Source: Paenibacillus_T sp033239625 (GTDB lineage: Bacteria; Bacillota; Bacilli; Paenibacillales; Paenibacillaceae). Taken from it: a DNA stretch of 64,000 nucleotides. The notes beneath the pieces are model-generated. The model had not been told where the DNA came from and did not search any database. It saw only the letters and a list, made by a program, of their open reading frames with translations. The DNA lies in assembly GCF_033239625.1 (NCBI RefSeq), contig NZ_BTCK01000035.1, positions 1-64,000 of the forward strand, in the 5' to 3' direction. Positions 1 through 6,974 of this stretch are shown piece by piece (position 1 is the stretch's first letter; each line of letters begins with the position of its first letter). The position numbers were made by a program, and so were the translations under genes.

Positions 1-35
1 TTTTTGTATTCTGAAACACCAGTTATAGCGTAGGG

Positions 36-734
36 TTGACAAGTTTCGTTCATATCAGCGATCTTGCGGCGGCCGTTGCCGACGCGGATCTGATCATTGA
101 GGCGATTCCTGAGGTCGTGCCGATCAAGACCGACTTCTATCAGAAACTTGGACCGTTGGCGCCTGCCAAGACGGTGTTCGCGACGAACTCTTCGACGCTG
201 CTGCCGAGCCAATTCGCCGAGGCGACGGGCCGTCCGAGCCAGTTTCTTGCGCTCCATTTTGCCAACGAGATCTGGAAGAACAATACGGCGGAGATCATGA
301 AGCATCCGGGTACGGACGCCAAGGTGTTCGACGATGTGATCGAATTCGCTCGTGCGATCGGCATGGTCGCGCTGCCGCTGCAGAAGGAGCAGCCAGGCTA
401 CATTCTGAACTCGCTGCTCGTTCCGCTCCTCGACGCGGGGCAGAAGCTGCTGGTTAGAGGAATAGCGGATCCGGAGACGATCGACAAGACGTGGATGGTT
501 GCGACAGGAGCGCCGAAAGGGCCGTTTGCTATATTAGACATTGTCGGGATAACGACCGCGTACAATATCGGCAATGCGAAGGCGGAAGCAACGGGCGATC
601 AAGAGATGAAGAAGATCGCGGAGCTGCTGAAGACGGAGTATATCGACAAGGGCAAGCTAGGTGCGGCGACGGGCGAAGGCTTCTATAAGTATCCGAACCC
701 GCGTTACTTGGATCCTGATTTTCTGAAAAGTTGA
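36..734 (+). CDS. 3-hydroxyacyl-CoA dehydrogenase, N-terminally truncated
   Basis: This is the NAD-dependent 3-hydroxyacyl-CoA dehydrogenase family, which oxidises 3-hydroxyacyl-CoA in fatty-acid or butyrate-type metabolism. The visible part starts at the second half of the Rossmann fold (DADLIIEAIPE near residue 17) and continues through the NSSTLLPS segment, the LHFANEIWKNN segment with the expected catalytic His, and a complete C-terminal helical domain (GEGFYKYPNP near the end). About 45-50 N-terminal residues with the GxGxxG dinucleotide motif are absent. All three forward frames contain stops within the first 33 bases, so the missing part is not simply encoded just upstream. The TTG at 36 is only the first usable codon. 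The copy is probably non-functional, or the bases before about 34 are an assembly or recombination edge. Confidence 0.7.
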   Translation: MTSFVHISDLAAAVADADLIIEAIPEVVPIKTDFYQKLGPLAPAKTVFATNSSTLLPSQFAEATGRPSQFLALHFANEIWKNNTAEIMKHPGTDAKVFDDVIEFARAIGMVALPLQKEQPGYILNSLLVPLLDAGQKLLVRGIADPETIDKTWMVATGAPKGPFAILDIVGITTAYNIGNAKAEATGDQEMKKIAELLKTEYIDKGKLGAATGEGFYKYPNPRYLDPDFLKS

Positions 735-871
735 TTCGAGTCGGGCTTTCTCTCAGCAGGATCGGCTGTGGGAGGCTCTTTTTCTCATGGGCATATTGCA
801 TAGAAAATACTTCCACATAAATTAGATATAGGATAAGATGTGTGTACGATGTTCCGAAGGGAGTGAGCGGC

Positions 872-925
872 ATGAAAAGCCGGGCTAATTCGACAATGAT
901 GACGATTATGGTGATTGCGAACTGA
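872..925 (+). CDS. candidate leader peptide (17 aa)
   Basis: A short reading frame encodes MKSRANSTMMTIMVIAN. It has a strong AAGGGAG ribosome binding site 8 nt before the ATG and follows a plausible promoter (TTCCAC at 811, TAAGAT at 834, 17-nt spacer). It ends about 105 nt before an intrinsic terminator that lies in front of the phosphotransferase gene. The Thr/Met/Ile-rich second half and the position are typical of leader peptides in ribosome-mediated attenuators. Expression is inferred; a chance short frame is possible, but the good RBS argues against it. Confidence 0.45.
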   Translation: MKSRANSTMMTIMVIAN

Positions 926-1062
926 ATATAGCTGGTGGACGCGAGTCCCCACTTTCTTGAGACATACTGCTCATTTTTCCTGACTTCATGCGAGGGTTAT
1001 TTGATTTGCCCTCCTTCCATAAGGATAAACAAGACCGCAGGTATAGCCTCGCGGTTTTTTTT
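926..1062 (+). promoter_or_regulatory. candidate transcription attenuator upstream of phosphotransferase
   Basis: An intrinsic terminator (ACCGC/GCGGT plus AGG/CCT arms, then eight T) lies at 1031-1062, only 40 nt before the next gene. A GCGAGG at 990-995 is exactly complementary to CCTCGC at 1047-1052, the 3' side of the terminator, so an alternative antiterminator helix is possible. A further hairpin with a GCGA tetraloop sits at about 932-950, just after the leader-peptide stop. Together these form a leader-peptide/antiterminator/terminator arrangement. The pairing is seen in the sequence; the regulation is inferred. Confidence 0.5.
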
Positions 1063-1101
1063 GCGCGCTTTTATAGACCAATAGATGAATAGACGAGGAG
1101 C

Positions 1102-2097
1102 ATGCCGATGCTGAAGTTACAATATTTGTTTCATAACGAGGATTTGGCCAAAATGATCTTGGGTAACTGGCATTACGACGAGGACTCGCTGGAGCTGTTC
1201 CAGTATTACCGGATATCGTCCAATGCCATCTATCCGTTCCGACTTGAGGGAGCCGTTCGGCTATTGCGGTTCGCTCCAGTGAAGGAGAAGCGTAAGGGGA
1301 ACATAGCAGCCGAACTCGAATTCATCGCTTACCTGCGTGACCAAGGGTACGGGGTGTTGGAGGCGGTGAAATCGAAGCACGGGGAAGAACTCGTAGAGAT
1401 TCGGACGCCGTGGGGCGACTACTATGCGTCTGTATTCAAACGCGTCGCTGGGGTGCAGATCGGCCAGACGGATCTTCGCGACGAGATTGCGTTCAAGCAC
1501 GGTCAAGCTTTAGGGCGGCTTCATAAGCTGAGCACTCAATACGAGCCTGCAGGAGGTTGTAAGCGGTGGAGTCATGACGAAGCGCTGACGTGGATGAAAG
1601 AGGAGCTGGCGGATTACCCGCAGGAGACGGCTGCGCTGCGCGAGGTGGAGCGGCTTCGGATGTACTTCGACTCGCTTCCGAAGACGATGCATAACTACGG
1701 ACTGATCCATTATGATTTTGAGTTCGATAATGTGTTCTATGATGAGGCTGCGGGCAGCTGCAACGCGATTGATTTCGACGATGCGATGTACCATTGGTAC
1801 GCGATGGACATCGAGCAGGCGCTGGACAGCTTGAGGGACTGCATACCAAGCGAGAGCTATGAGCAGAAGAAACAGCTCTTCATTGAAGGCTACCAATCGG
1901 AGTATGAACTCGCAGAGGATTTCGAGGCGATTCTGCCGGCTTGCCGGAGGTTCGCGAACCTATACGGGTATGTGCGCGTGCTTCGATCAAGCGCGGAGAA
2001 GTGGGATAATGAGCCGGAATGGCTGGTCGGGCTGAGAGACAGGCTGGCGCAAGCGATGGAGAGAAAAGCGGTCTGCTTCGATACGGTCATCCAGTAG
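1102..2097 (+). CDS. APH-family phosphotransferase (kinase-like)
   Basis: The 331-residue protein belongs to the aminoglycoside phosphotransferase/choline kinase-like superfamily. It has the catalytic loop HYDFEFDN (203-210) with the Asp and Asn of the Brenner-type motif, followed by the metal-binding DFDD (224-227). The N-terminal lobe contains the expected beta-rich ATP-binding region around RLLRFAPVKEKRKGN. Such proteins phosphorylate small hydroxylated substrates (antibiotics, homoserine, sugars or similar); the substrate cannot be told here. An ACGAGGAG site precedes the ATG. The leader peptide and terminator upstream suggest inducible expression, as is common for antibiotic-resistance genes, but also for amino-acid genes. 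The gene is monocistronic, with a strong terminator downstream. Confidence 0.8.
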   Translation: MPMLKLQYLFHNEDLAKMILGNWHYDEDSLELFQYYRISSNAIYPFRLEGAVRLLRFAPVKEKRKGNIAAELEFIAYLRDQGYGVLEAVKSKHGEELVEIRTPWGDYYASVFKRVAGVQIGQTDLRDEIAFKHGQALGRLHKLSTQYEPAGGCKRWSHDEALTWMKEELADYPQETAALREVERLRMYFDSLPKTMHNYGLIHYDFEFDNVFYDEAAGSCNAIDFDDAMYHWYAMDIEQALDSLRDCIPSESYEQKKQLFIEGYQSEYELAEDFEAILPACRRFANLYGYVRVLRSSAEKWDNEPEWLVGLRDRLAQAMERKAVCFDTVIQ

Positions 2098-2151
2098 AGC
2101 CTAGAGAAACCTACACTTAGAGAATCACAAGTCCGCTTTAGTGGACAGCAG

Positions 2152-2182
2152 CACACTCCGTTCGCGGAGTGTGTATTTTTTT
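2152..2182 (+). terminator. intrinsic terminator
   Basis: A perfect 9-bp stem (CACACTCCG/CGGAGTGTG) with a TTCG tetraloop is followed by a run of about ten T. It ends the phosphotransferase transcript. Confidence 0.9.
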
Positions 2183-2203
2183 TGTTAGGCAGGCGGAATC
2201 ATA

Positions 2204-2236
2204 TTGACATTAATATCCAATGAGACCTAATATAAT
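2204..2236 (+). promoter_or_regulatory. sigma-A promoter for the MBL-fold gene
   Basis: A perfect -35 TTGACA (2204-2209) is followed by TAATAT after 18 nt (2228) or TATAAT after 21 nt (2231-2236). The overlapping -10 choices leave the exact spacing open. Confidence 0.6.
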
Positions 2237-2282
2237 TACGATACCGTATAGTAAATTAATTGAGTTCGAGAGGATGATCGAA

Positions 2283-3020
2283 ATGATCGTACAGAAGCTT
2301 CAATGGGCAGGCATACGCATTGAATCGGGCAATGCGCGAATCGTGATCGACCCGCTGTACAATTTCCCTGCGAAGTTCGGGCAGTCTCATGAGCCGATGC
2401 TGCCGCTGGACCAGTACGGACCCGTAGACGCCGTTCTTATTACGCACCATCATGGCGATCATTTCGACCCTGCCGCCATCAGCTCGTTCTATGGATCCGA
2501 TACTCCAGTCTATATGCCAGAAGGGTCATTAAAGTACGCGGGGAACAGCGAACTGACGAATATTCGCGGCGTTGCGCTCGGCGAGACCGTTGAGATAGGC
2601 TCGTTGAAGGCGACAGCCTCGTACGCCGTAGATGGGGTCGGCGATCCGCAAATCTCTTGGATTGTTGAAGACGGCGGGAAGAAGCTGTTTCACAGCGGGG
2701 ATACGTTGTGGCATGGTTATTGGTGGCGGATCGTCCATAAGCACGGTCCGTTCGATGTCGTCTGCCTGCCAGTCAATGCAGCAGTGGTGCAGTTCCCGGG
2801 CTTAACGCCGAGCGGCCTGCCGATCACGATGTCGCCGGAGCAGGCAGTAGCTGCAGCTGTCGTGCTGGAGGCAGCGGTTCTGCTGCCGATCCATTTCCGT
2901 GCGATCCACCATCCGCCGCTGTATACGCAGACGCCTGACATTGTGGAGCGGCTGCAGAAGGCGGCGAGCGATCGAGTGAAGCTCGTTATTTTGCAATCCG
3001 AAGAGACGCTTATTGTGTAA
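2283..3020 (+). CDS. metallo-beta-lactamase-fold metal-dependent hydrolase
   Basis: The 245-residue protein has the MBL metal-binding signature THHHGDH (54-60), the later FHSGDTLWH segment that supplies the third metal ligand, and a final LPIHF that supplies the C-terminal His. The pattern resembles the UPF0173/UlaG-like group of MBL-fold hydrolases; the substrate is unknown and it is not a beta-lactamase by evidence. The ATG at 2283 is chosen because GAGAGG lies 9 nt upstream; an earlier ATG (2274) abuts that site and the far upstream one at 2220 has no RBS. It is a single gene with its own promoter. Confidence 0.8.
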   Translation: MIVQKLQWAGIRIESGNARIVIDPLYNFPAKFGQSHEPMLPLDQYGPVDAVLITHHHGDHFDPAAISSFYGSDTPVYMPEGSLKYAGNSELTNIRGVALGETVEIGSLKATASYAVDGVGDPQISWIVEDGGKKLFHSGDTLWHGYWWRIVHKHGPFDVVCLPVNAAVVQFPGLTPSGLPITMSPEQAVAAAVVLEAAVLLPIHFRAIHHPPLYTQTPDIVERLQKAASDRVKLVILQSEETLIV

Positions 3021-3071
3021 GGAATCGGAACGATCTGAACGAGTCTGAACGGATCAGGATGCCATCACCCT

Positions 3072-3129
3072 TTGCAAGAGGATGTCGAAATGGCTATATT
3101 TTAATTACGTACCGGTATCGTAACGTAAT
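3072..3129 (+). promoter_or_regulatory. promoter and candidate TetR operator
   Basis: TTGCAA (3072) and TATATT (3095) are separated by 17 nt. Directly downstream, ATTACGT (3104-3110) and ACGTAAT (3123-3129) form a perfect 7-bp inverted repeat with 12 nt between the arms, centred near the expected +10. This is the usual place for a TetR autorepression operator. The repeat is seen; which protein binds is inferred. Confidence 0.65.
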
Positions 3130-3155
3130 CCATTTCGAATCGAGGAGAGTCTACA

Positions 3156-3764
3156 GTGAGTTCAGACATTCCATCACGCAGACCAGGCAGACCGCGCAGC
3201 GAGCAGGCGGACGAAGCCATCTTACGAGCAGCTCGCGAACTCATGTTGGAATATGGCGTGCAAAGCTTCAGCATGGATACGCTGGCGCAGCGGGCAAACG
3301 TCAGCAAGCCGACAATCTATCGCAGATGGGGAACGAAGGATGAACTGCTGACGGATGCATTCGGTTATGCCTCGGAGCAGACGGTGGTCCCTGATACTGG
3401 AGACGCCTTGCTTGACCTGCGACAGCTGTTAGAGCAGATGCTTGCATCGTTCAATTCGCGGTTTGAAGGGAAGTCCTATTCCGCTCACAAAATGATTGCC
3501 GGGATGCTCGACTCCCCGCAGTTCATCGCGCAATATGAACAGAACTTCATTCAGCCTCGCCGCAAGGCTTATCAGGCTATTATCCTGCGAGGCAAGCGAA
3601 GCGGGCAGATCCGCGAGGATGCGAATGAAGAAACGCTCGTCGATCTGGTCAGCGGATCCTATCTCTACTGCTTGTTATTCAAACCGTCGGAACTGGCATC
3701 AGGCCAATGGCTGGAGCAGGTGTGGCGGCTGCTGGAAGATGGGATCGGCAGACTGAGAACGTAA
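3156..3764 (+). CDS. TetR/AcrR-family transcriptional regulator
   Basis: The 202-residue protein has an N-terminal TetR DNA-binding domain (about residues 15-62, ending NVSKPTIYRRWGTKDELL), preceded by a basic RRPGRPR tail common in this family, and a C-terminal ligand domain resembling the TetR_C group (FIQPRRKAYQAIILRGKRSGQIR). It is a one-component repressor that releases DNA on binding a small molecule. The GTG start has GAGGAGAG 6 nt upstream. No efflux gene is adjacent; the next gene is an SDR with a terminator between, so the target may be itself or distant genes. Confidence 0.9.
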   Translation: MSSDIPSRRPGRPRSEQADEAILRAARELMLEYGVQSFSMDTLAQRANVSKPTIYRRWGTKDELLTDAFGYASEQTVVPDTGDALLDLRQLLEQMLASFNSRFEGKSYSAHKMIAGMLDSPQFIAQYEQNFIQPRRKAYQAIILRGKRSGQIREDANEETLVDLVSGSYLYCLLFKPSELASGQWLEQVWRLLEDGIGRLRT

Positions 3765-3800
3765 GCGCGAAGCATCGAAATGGACTTATCAACTACTAGC

Positions 3801-3831
3801 GGACTCACCTCATTGCAGGTGGGTCTTTTTT
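3801..3831 (+). terminator. intrinsic terminator
   Basis: The stem GACTCACCT/AGGTGGGTC with a 6-nt loop is followed by six T, ending the TetR gene. Confidence 0.85.
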
Positions 3832-3939
3832 AGTGCGGGTTAAACATTGCATTGTTTTCCTTCAGAGATTAAAAATAGAAATGCTGCGAATACTACCCTT
3901 TGGTTCGCTTAGCGATCGAATTGAAGGGAGAGATTATGG

Positions 3940-4701
3940 ATGACCGAACAGAATGGCAAAGTCATTATCATTACAGGCGGTGCCAGCGGGATCGGCAAGG
4001 AAACGGCGTTGAAGCTGGCGGTTCAAGGGGCAACGCTCGTCATTGCTGACTACAATGATGCGGCTGCGCAGCAGTTGGTGACCGAGCTCGAATCGTCGAA
4101 TGTGACAGCGGCAGCCTATAAAGTGGATGTCTCCAAAGGGGACGAGGTCAAAGCACTTATCGATTGGACGGTTCAGAAATACGGAACGTTGAGCGGTATT
4201 TTCAACAACGCGGGTATCGGCTTGGTGAAGCCATTCCTCGAGATGGACCCTGCTTCATATCATCGCGTCATTGACGTGGATCAGCACAGCGTTTACTACG
4301 GGATGTATTACGCGGCCAAAAAGATGGTCGAGCTCGGCGTAGCCGGCACGATCGTCAACACGGCGTCGATCTACGGCACGATGGCGGCCGTCGGCAGCTT
4401 CAACTACAACGCAGCGAAAGCAGCGGTTGTCATGATGACCAAGTCCGGTGCGCTGGAGCTCGCCGATCACAATATTCGGGTCGTTGCCGTAGCGCCTGGC
4501 TTCATCAACACGCCGATTCTCGGCAATGATGATTCGATTAAGAATCATCTCGGCTCCCTGCATATGCGGGGCAGAATCATTCAGCCCGAGCAAGTGGCCA
4601 GCGTCGTCGCGTTCTTGTTCAGCGACGCGGCAAGCGCCATTAACGGTCAGACGATTCCGGTTGACGACGGGTATTTGAGCTTCAAGACGAAGCAAGGCTA
4701 A
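3940..4701 (+). CDS. SDR-family NAD(P)-dependent oxidoreductase
   Basis: This is a classical short-chain dehydrogenase of 253 residues. It has the glycine motif TGGASGIG (12-19), NNAG (89-92), catalytic Ser143 and the YxxxK pair Tyr156/Lys160, and ends with the family-typical INGQTIPVDDGY. The acidic residue after beta-2 (IADYND) favours NAD over NADP. The substrate cannot be assigned. A GAAGGGAG site sits upstream of the ATG at 3940; a second ATG at 3936 is out of frame. The HxlR regulator follows, but with a hairpin and its own promoter in between. Confidence 0.88.
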   Translation: MTEQNGKVIIITGGASGIGKETALKLAVQGATLVIADYNDAAAQQLVTELESSNVTAAAYKVDVSKGDEVKALIDWTVQKYGTLSGIFNNAGIGLVKPFLEMDPASYHRVIDVDQHSVYYGMYYAAKKMVELGVAGTIVNTASIYGTMAAVGSFNYNAAKAAVVMMTKSGALELADHNIRVVAVAPGFINTPILGNDDSIKNHLGSLHMRGRIIQPEQVASVVAFLFSDAASAINGQTIPVDDGYLSFKTKQG

Positions 4702-4719
4702 TAGCGGCATCGACAAGAG

Positions 4720-4751
4720 AAGTCCTTCAACCCCGAGGTGTTGAAGGGCTT
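4720..4751 (+). terminator. weak terminator hairpin
   Basis: The inverted repeat AAGTCCTTCAAC/GTTGAAGGGCTT is followed by only a short pyrimidine stretch; it probably ends the SDR transcript. Confidence 0.5.
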
Positions 4752-4775
4752 CTTGGCGTCCATACCATTTACCGC

Positions 4776-4804
4776 TTCATGACAATTGTGATTCGTATTA
4801 TAAT
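4776..4804 (+). promoter_or_regulatory. sigma-A promoter for the HxlR gene
   Basis: TTCATG (4776-4781) and a perfect TATAAT (4799-4804) are separated by 17 nt, 34 nt before the start codon. Confidence 0.6.
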
Positions 4805-4838
4805 GGGTGGCAAATGAAACGAGATAGGAGCTGGAACG

Positions 4839-5210
4839 ATGAGTGAATTTGCGATGTCGGACGAGAACGAGTCGCCATGCCACTATCGCAGGGCGCTGGA
4901 GATCGTCTCGAGCAAATGGACGGTTCTCGTGTTCTACGAGCTGGAATCCGGCAAGAAGCGTTACAGCGATCTGAAGAAGCGGGTGGAAGGCGTTACGCAG
5001 AAAATGCTCACCCAGACGCTGCGTCAGCTGGAGCGGGACGGACTCGTTGTGCGGTATGTCTATCCGACCGTCCCGCCGACCGTTGAATACGAGCTGACGC
5101 CGCTCGGTGAAACGTTGATCGAACCGATGCGAACGCTGCATCGATGGACGGACTCGCATTACGATTCGGTCCTGCAGGCAAGACGGTCCTTCGACCGGCA
5201 GAATGCATAA
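4839..5210 (+). CDS. HxlR-family winged-helix transcriptional regulator
   Basis: The 123-residue protein matches the HxlR/YodB family. It has a conserved N-terminal cysteine (CHYRRALEIV), the SKWTVLVFYEL motif, a wHTH with KRYSDLKKRVEGVTQKMLTQTLRQLERDGLV, and the beta-wing PTVPPTVEYELTPLGETL. These proteins sense oxidants, electrophiles or small metabolites, often through the N-terminal Cys. It is convergent with the adjacent esterase (7-bp gap). The pair of CACTT boxes in the esterase/SRPBCC divergent promoter is a plausible target. Confidence 0.92.
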   Translation: MSEFAMSDENESPCHYRRALEIVSSKWTVLVFYELESGKKRYSDLKKRVEGVTQKMLTQTLRQLERDGLVVRYVYPTVPPTVEYELTPLGETLIEPMRTLHRWTDSHYDSVLQARRSFDRQNA

Positions 5211-5216
5211 CGGTTG

Positions 5217-6131
5217 TTATTTCCATAGCTCCTCATTAATAAGTGCATACACATCATGACCTTCCTCGAACACATCCGTCATCGCGTAGAACGTATGAAT
5301 CATGCCTGCGTATCGTTTCATCACGACTTGAACGCCGCAATCCGCAAGCTTCCGGCCATACTGCTCGCCTTCGTCGCGCAATGGATCATACTCTGCCGTT
5401 ACAATCAGCGCTGGCGCCGCACCTTTCACCTGGCCATACATCGGAGAAGCAAGTGAATTGGTGCGTTCCGCATCTGAATTCAGATAGTGCCCCACGCAGT
5501 ATTCGAGCAATGCCGTCTCGAGAAAATATCCGGCGGCGTAGGTGCGCTTCGATTCGTAATCTCCCGCCCAGTCCGTTACTGGACTGAGCAGAATTTGATG
5601 TGCGATCTTGAATCTGCCGCGTTGGACGGCTTGTTGTGCGACGATCGCGGCCAGGGTGCCGCCAACGCTCTCGCCGGCAACCGACACGCGCGACGGATCG
5701 AATCCAAGAGCGGCTGCGTTATCGTACACCCACTGCGTCGCGAAGATCGCTTCATCGACGGGTACAGGGAATTTGTGCTCGGGGGCTAGCCGGTAATCGA
5801 CGGAGACGACGGCGTGACCGGTCTCGGCTGCCAGCTTGCTGCTCATCGGATCGTAATGTGCCATTCGGTTGAAGACGAAGCCGCCGCCATGGAAGAACAC
5901 GATGACAGGCAAGGGCTGCTGCTCGGTTCGCGGGCGGTAAATTCGAATAGGGAGCGCACCATGTGGGCCGTCCAGCTCCATATCTTCAATGGCTGCCAGA
6001 TCGAAGTTGTCGGAGATGGCATTCGCAATGACGACTTGCCGAATCTCCTCTGGCGACATGGTGTGCAGGGATGGGAAACCTGCAATATCGGCTAGAAACT
6101 GTTTTGTTGCTGCCGGCATTTGATTGTTCAT
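5217..6131 (-). CDS. alpha/beta-hydrolase esterase (HSL family)
   Basis: The 304-residue protein is a bacterial hormone-sensitive-lipase-type esterase. It has the oxyanion motif HGGGF (81-85), the nucleophile elbow GESVGG (Ser155), Asp in YDPLRDEG (249) and His in MIHTFYA (279), so the triad is complete. It lacks a signal peptide, so it is cytoplasmic, and is expected to hydrolyse short-chain acyl esters. The start is the ATG at 6131 with GAAGGA upstream; a longer frame to 6221 has no RBS and would run through the palindromic operator. It is divergent from the SRPBCC gene. Confidence 0.88.
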   Translation of the reverse strand: MNNQMPAATKQFLADIAGFPSLHTMSPEEIRQVVIANAISDNFDLAAIEDMELDGPHGALPIRIYRPRTEQQPLPVIVFFHGGGFVFNRMAHYDPMSSKLAAETGHAVVSVDYRLAPEHKFPVPVDEAIFATQWVYDNAAALGFDPSRVSVAGESVGGTLAAIVAQQAVQRGRFKIAHQILLSPVTDWAGDYESKRTYAAGYFLETALLEYCVGHYLNSDAERTNSLASPMYGQVKGAAPALIVTAEYDPLRDEGEQYGRKLADCGVQVVMKRYAGMIHTFYAMTDVFEEGHDVYALINEELWK

Positions 6132-6214
6132 GATTGATTCCTTCTTTCTCTTCTTAGTGATTGGCTGTTCTGTTCCATGACTTAACCTTACAGCACGGTC
6201 TGAGCATGCGTAAG

Positions 6215-6253
6215 AAGGCACTTTATAGTGGCGAGGCCACTTAAAAGTGCCTT
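6215..6253. promoter_or_regulatory. tandem palindromic operator in divergent promoter
   Basis: Two 12-bp palindromes, CACTTTATAGTG (6219-6230) and CACTTAAAAGTG (6238-6249), lie 19 bp centre to centre and together form a nearly perfect 39-bp inverted repeat. They sit between the divergent esterase and SRPBCC genes, and so probably control both. The nearest candidate regulator is the HxlR protein encoded at 4839-5210. Confidence 0.65.
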
Positions 6254-6336
6254 ATAAGCGGTGTCTGCATTCGCGGGTTCGAAATTGGGCAAGAAATGGT
6301 ATAGTGAGAACAAACGGAAGATCTGCGAAGGGGGCA

Positions 6337-6810
6337 ATGATGATGACGACGTTGAATGAAATACCGGCCGTGAAAGCCGAAATGATGATTCGTAAGCCGG
6401 TGGCGGAGGTGTTCGAAGCTTTCGTTGATCCAGCCATTACGACGAGGTTCTGGTTCACGAAGAGCAGCGGACGGCTTGAGACGGGCAGCCGTGTTCGTTG
6501 GGAGTGGGAGATGTACGGCGTTTCGGACGAGCTAAGCGTGTTAACGGTCGAGCCCAATAAGCGTATTCGAATCCAGTGGTCGGGTGGTACGGAGACGGAG
6601 TGGACATTCACGCCGCGAGCAGACAGCGAAACGATGGTGGAGATCGTAACTACAGGTTATGCGGGCAGCGGAGACGAGATCGTTGGACGAGCTGTCGACG
6701 ACATGGGGGGATACACGATCGTGCTCTGCGGTGCAAAAGCATACCTGGAACATGGCATCGCGCTCAATCTTGTGGCGGACAAAGCTCCGTATGCGAATGT
6801 GAACCGTTAA
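6337..6810 (+). CDS. SRPBCC/AHSA1-family protein
   Basis: The 157-residue protein is in the START-like SRPBCC superfamily (activator of Hsp90 ATPase homologue 1-like group). Diagnostic parts are IRKPVAEVFEAFVDPAITTRFWFTKSSG near the N-terminus, a central VEPNKRIRIQW strand, and the C-terminal helix ending in a hydrophobic cavity. Such proteins bind hydrophobic ligands; function is otherwise unknown. The start ATG at 6337 follows AAGGGGG by 2-5 nt, and two further ATG codons are in frame (6340, 6343). It is divergent from the esterase and shares its operator region. Confidence 0.82.
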   Translation: MMMTTLNEIPAVKAEMMIRKPVAEVFEAFVDPAITTRFWFTKSSGRLETGSRVRWEWEMYGVSDELSVLTVEPNKRIRIQWSGGTETEWTFTPRADSETMVEIVTTGYAGSGDEIVGRAVDDMGGYTIVLCGAKAYLEHGIALNLVADKAPYANVNR

Positions 6811-6938
6811 AGTGAAAATGGATCAGCCCCGAATCCTAGTTGTCCATAGGAAGAGGGGCTGTGTTCGTCAAATAGGCTCATAAATAGGCGTGTATACCGG
6901 TTATGAAGTGAAGCTGCGACTCATACATTGTAAATAAA

Positions 6939-6953
6939 TGAATGAGTCATTCA
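6939..6953. promoter_or_regulatory. TetR-type operator (perfect 15-bp palindrome)
   Basis: TGAATGAGTCATTCA is a perfect palindrome 21 bp before the SDR start codon. It overlaps a second inverted repeat (ATGAGT/ACTCAT). It closely resembles the TGAATGA/TCATTCA half-sites known for Bacillus FadR. The TetR gene in the same operon (7953) is the obvious binder. Confidence 0.75.
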
Positions 6954-6974
6954 CTCATAACTGGAGGGATTTCA

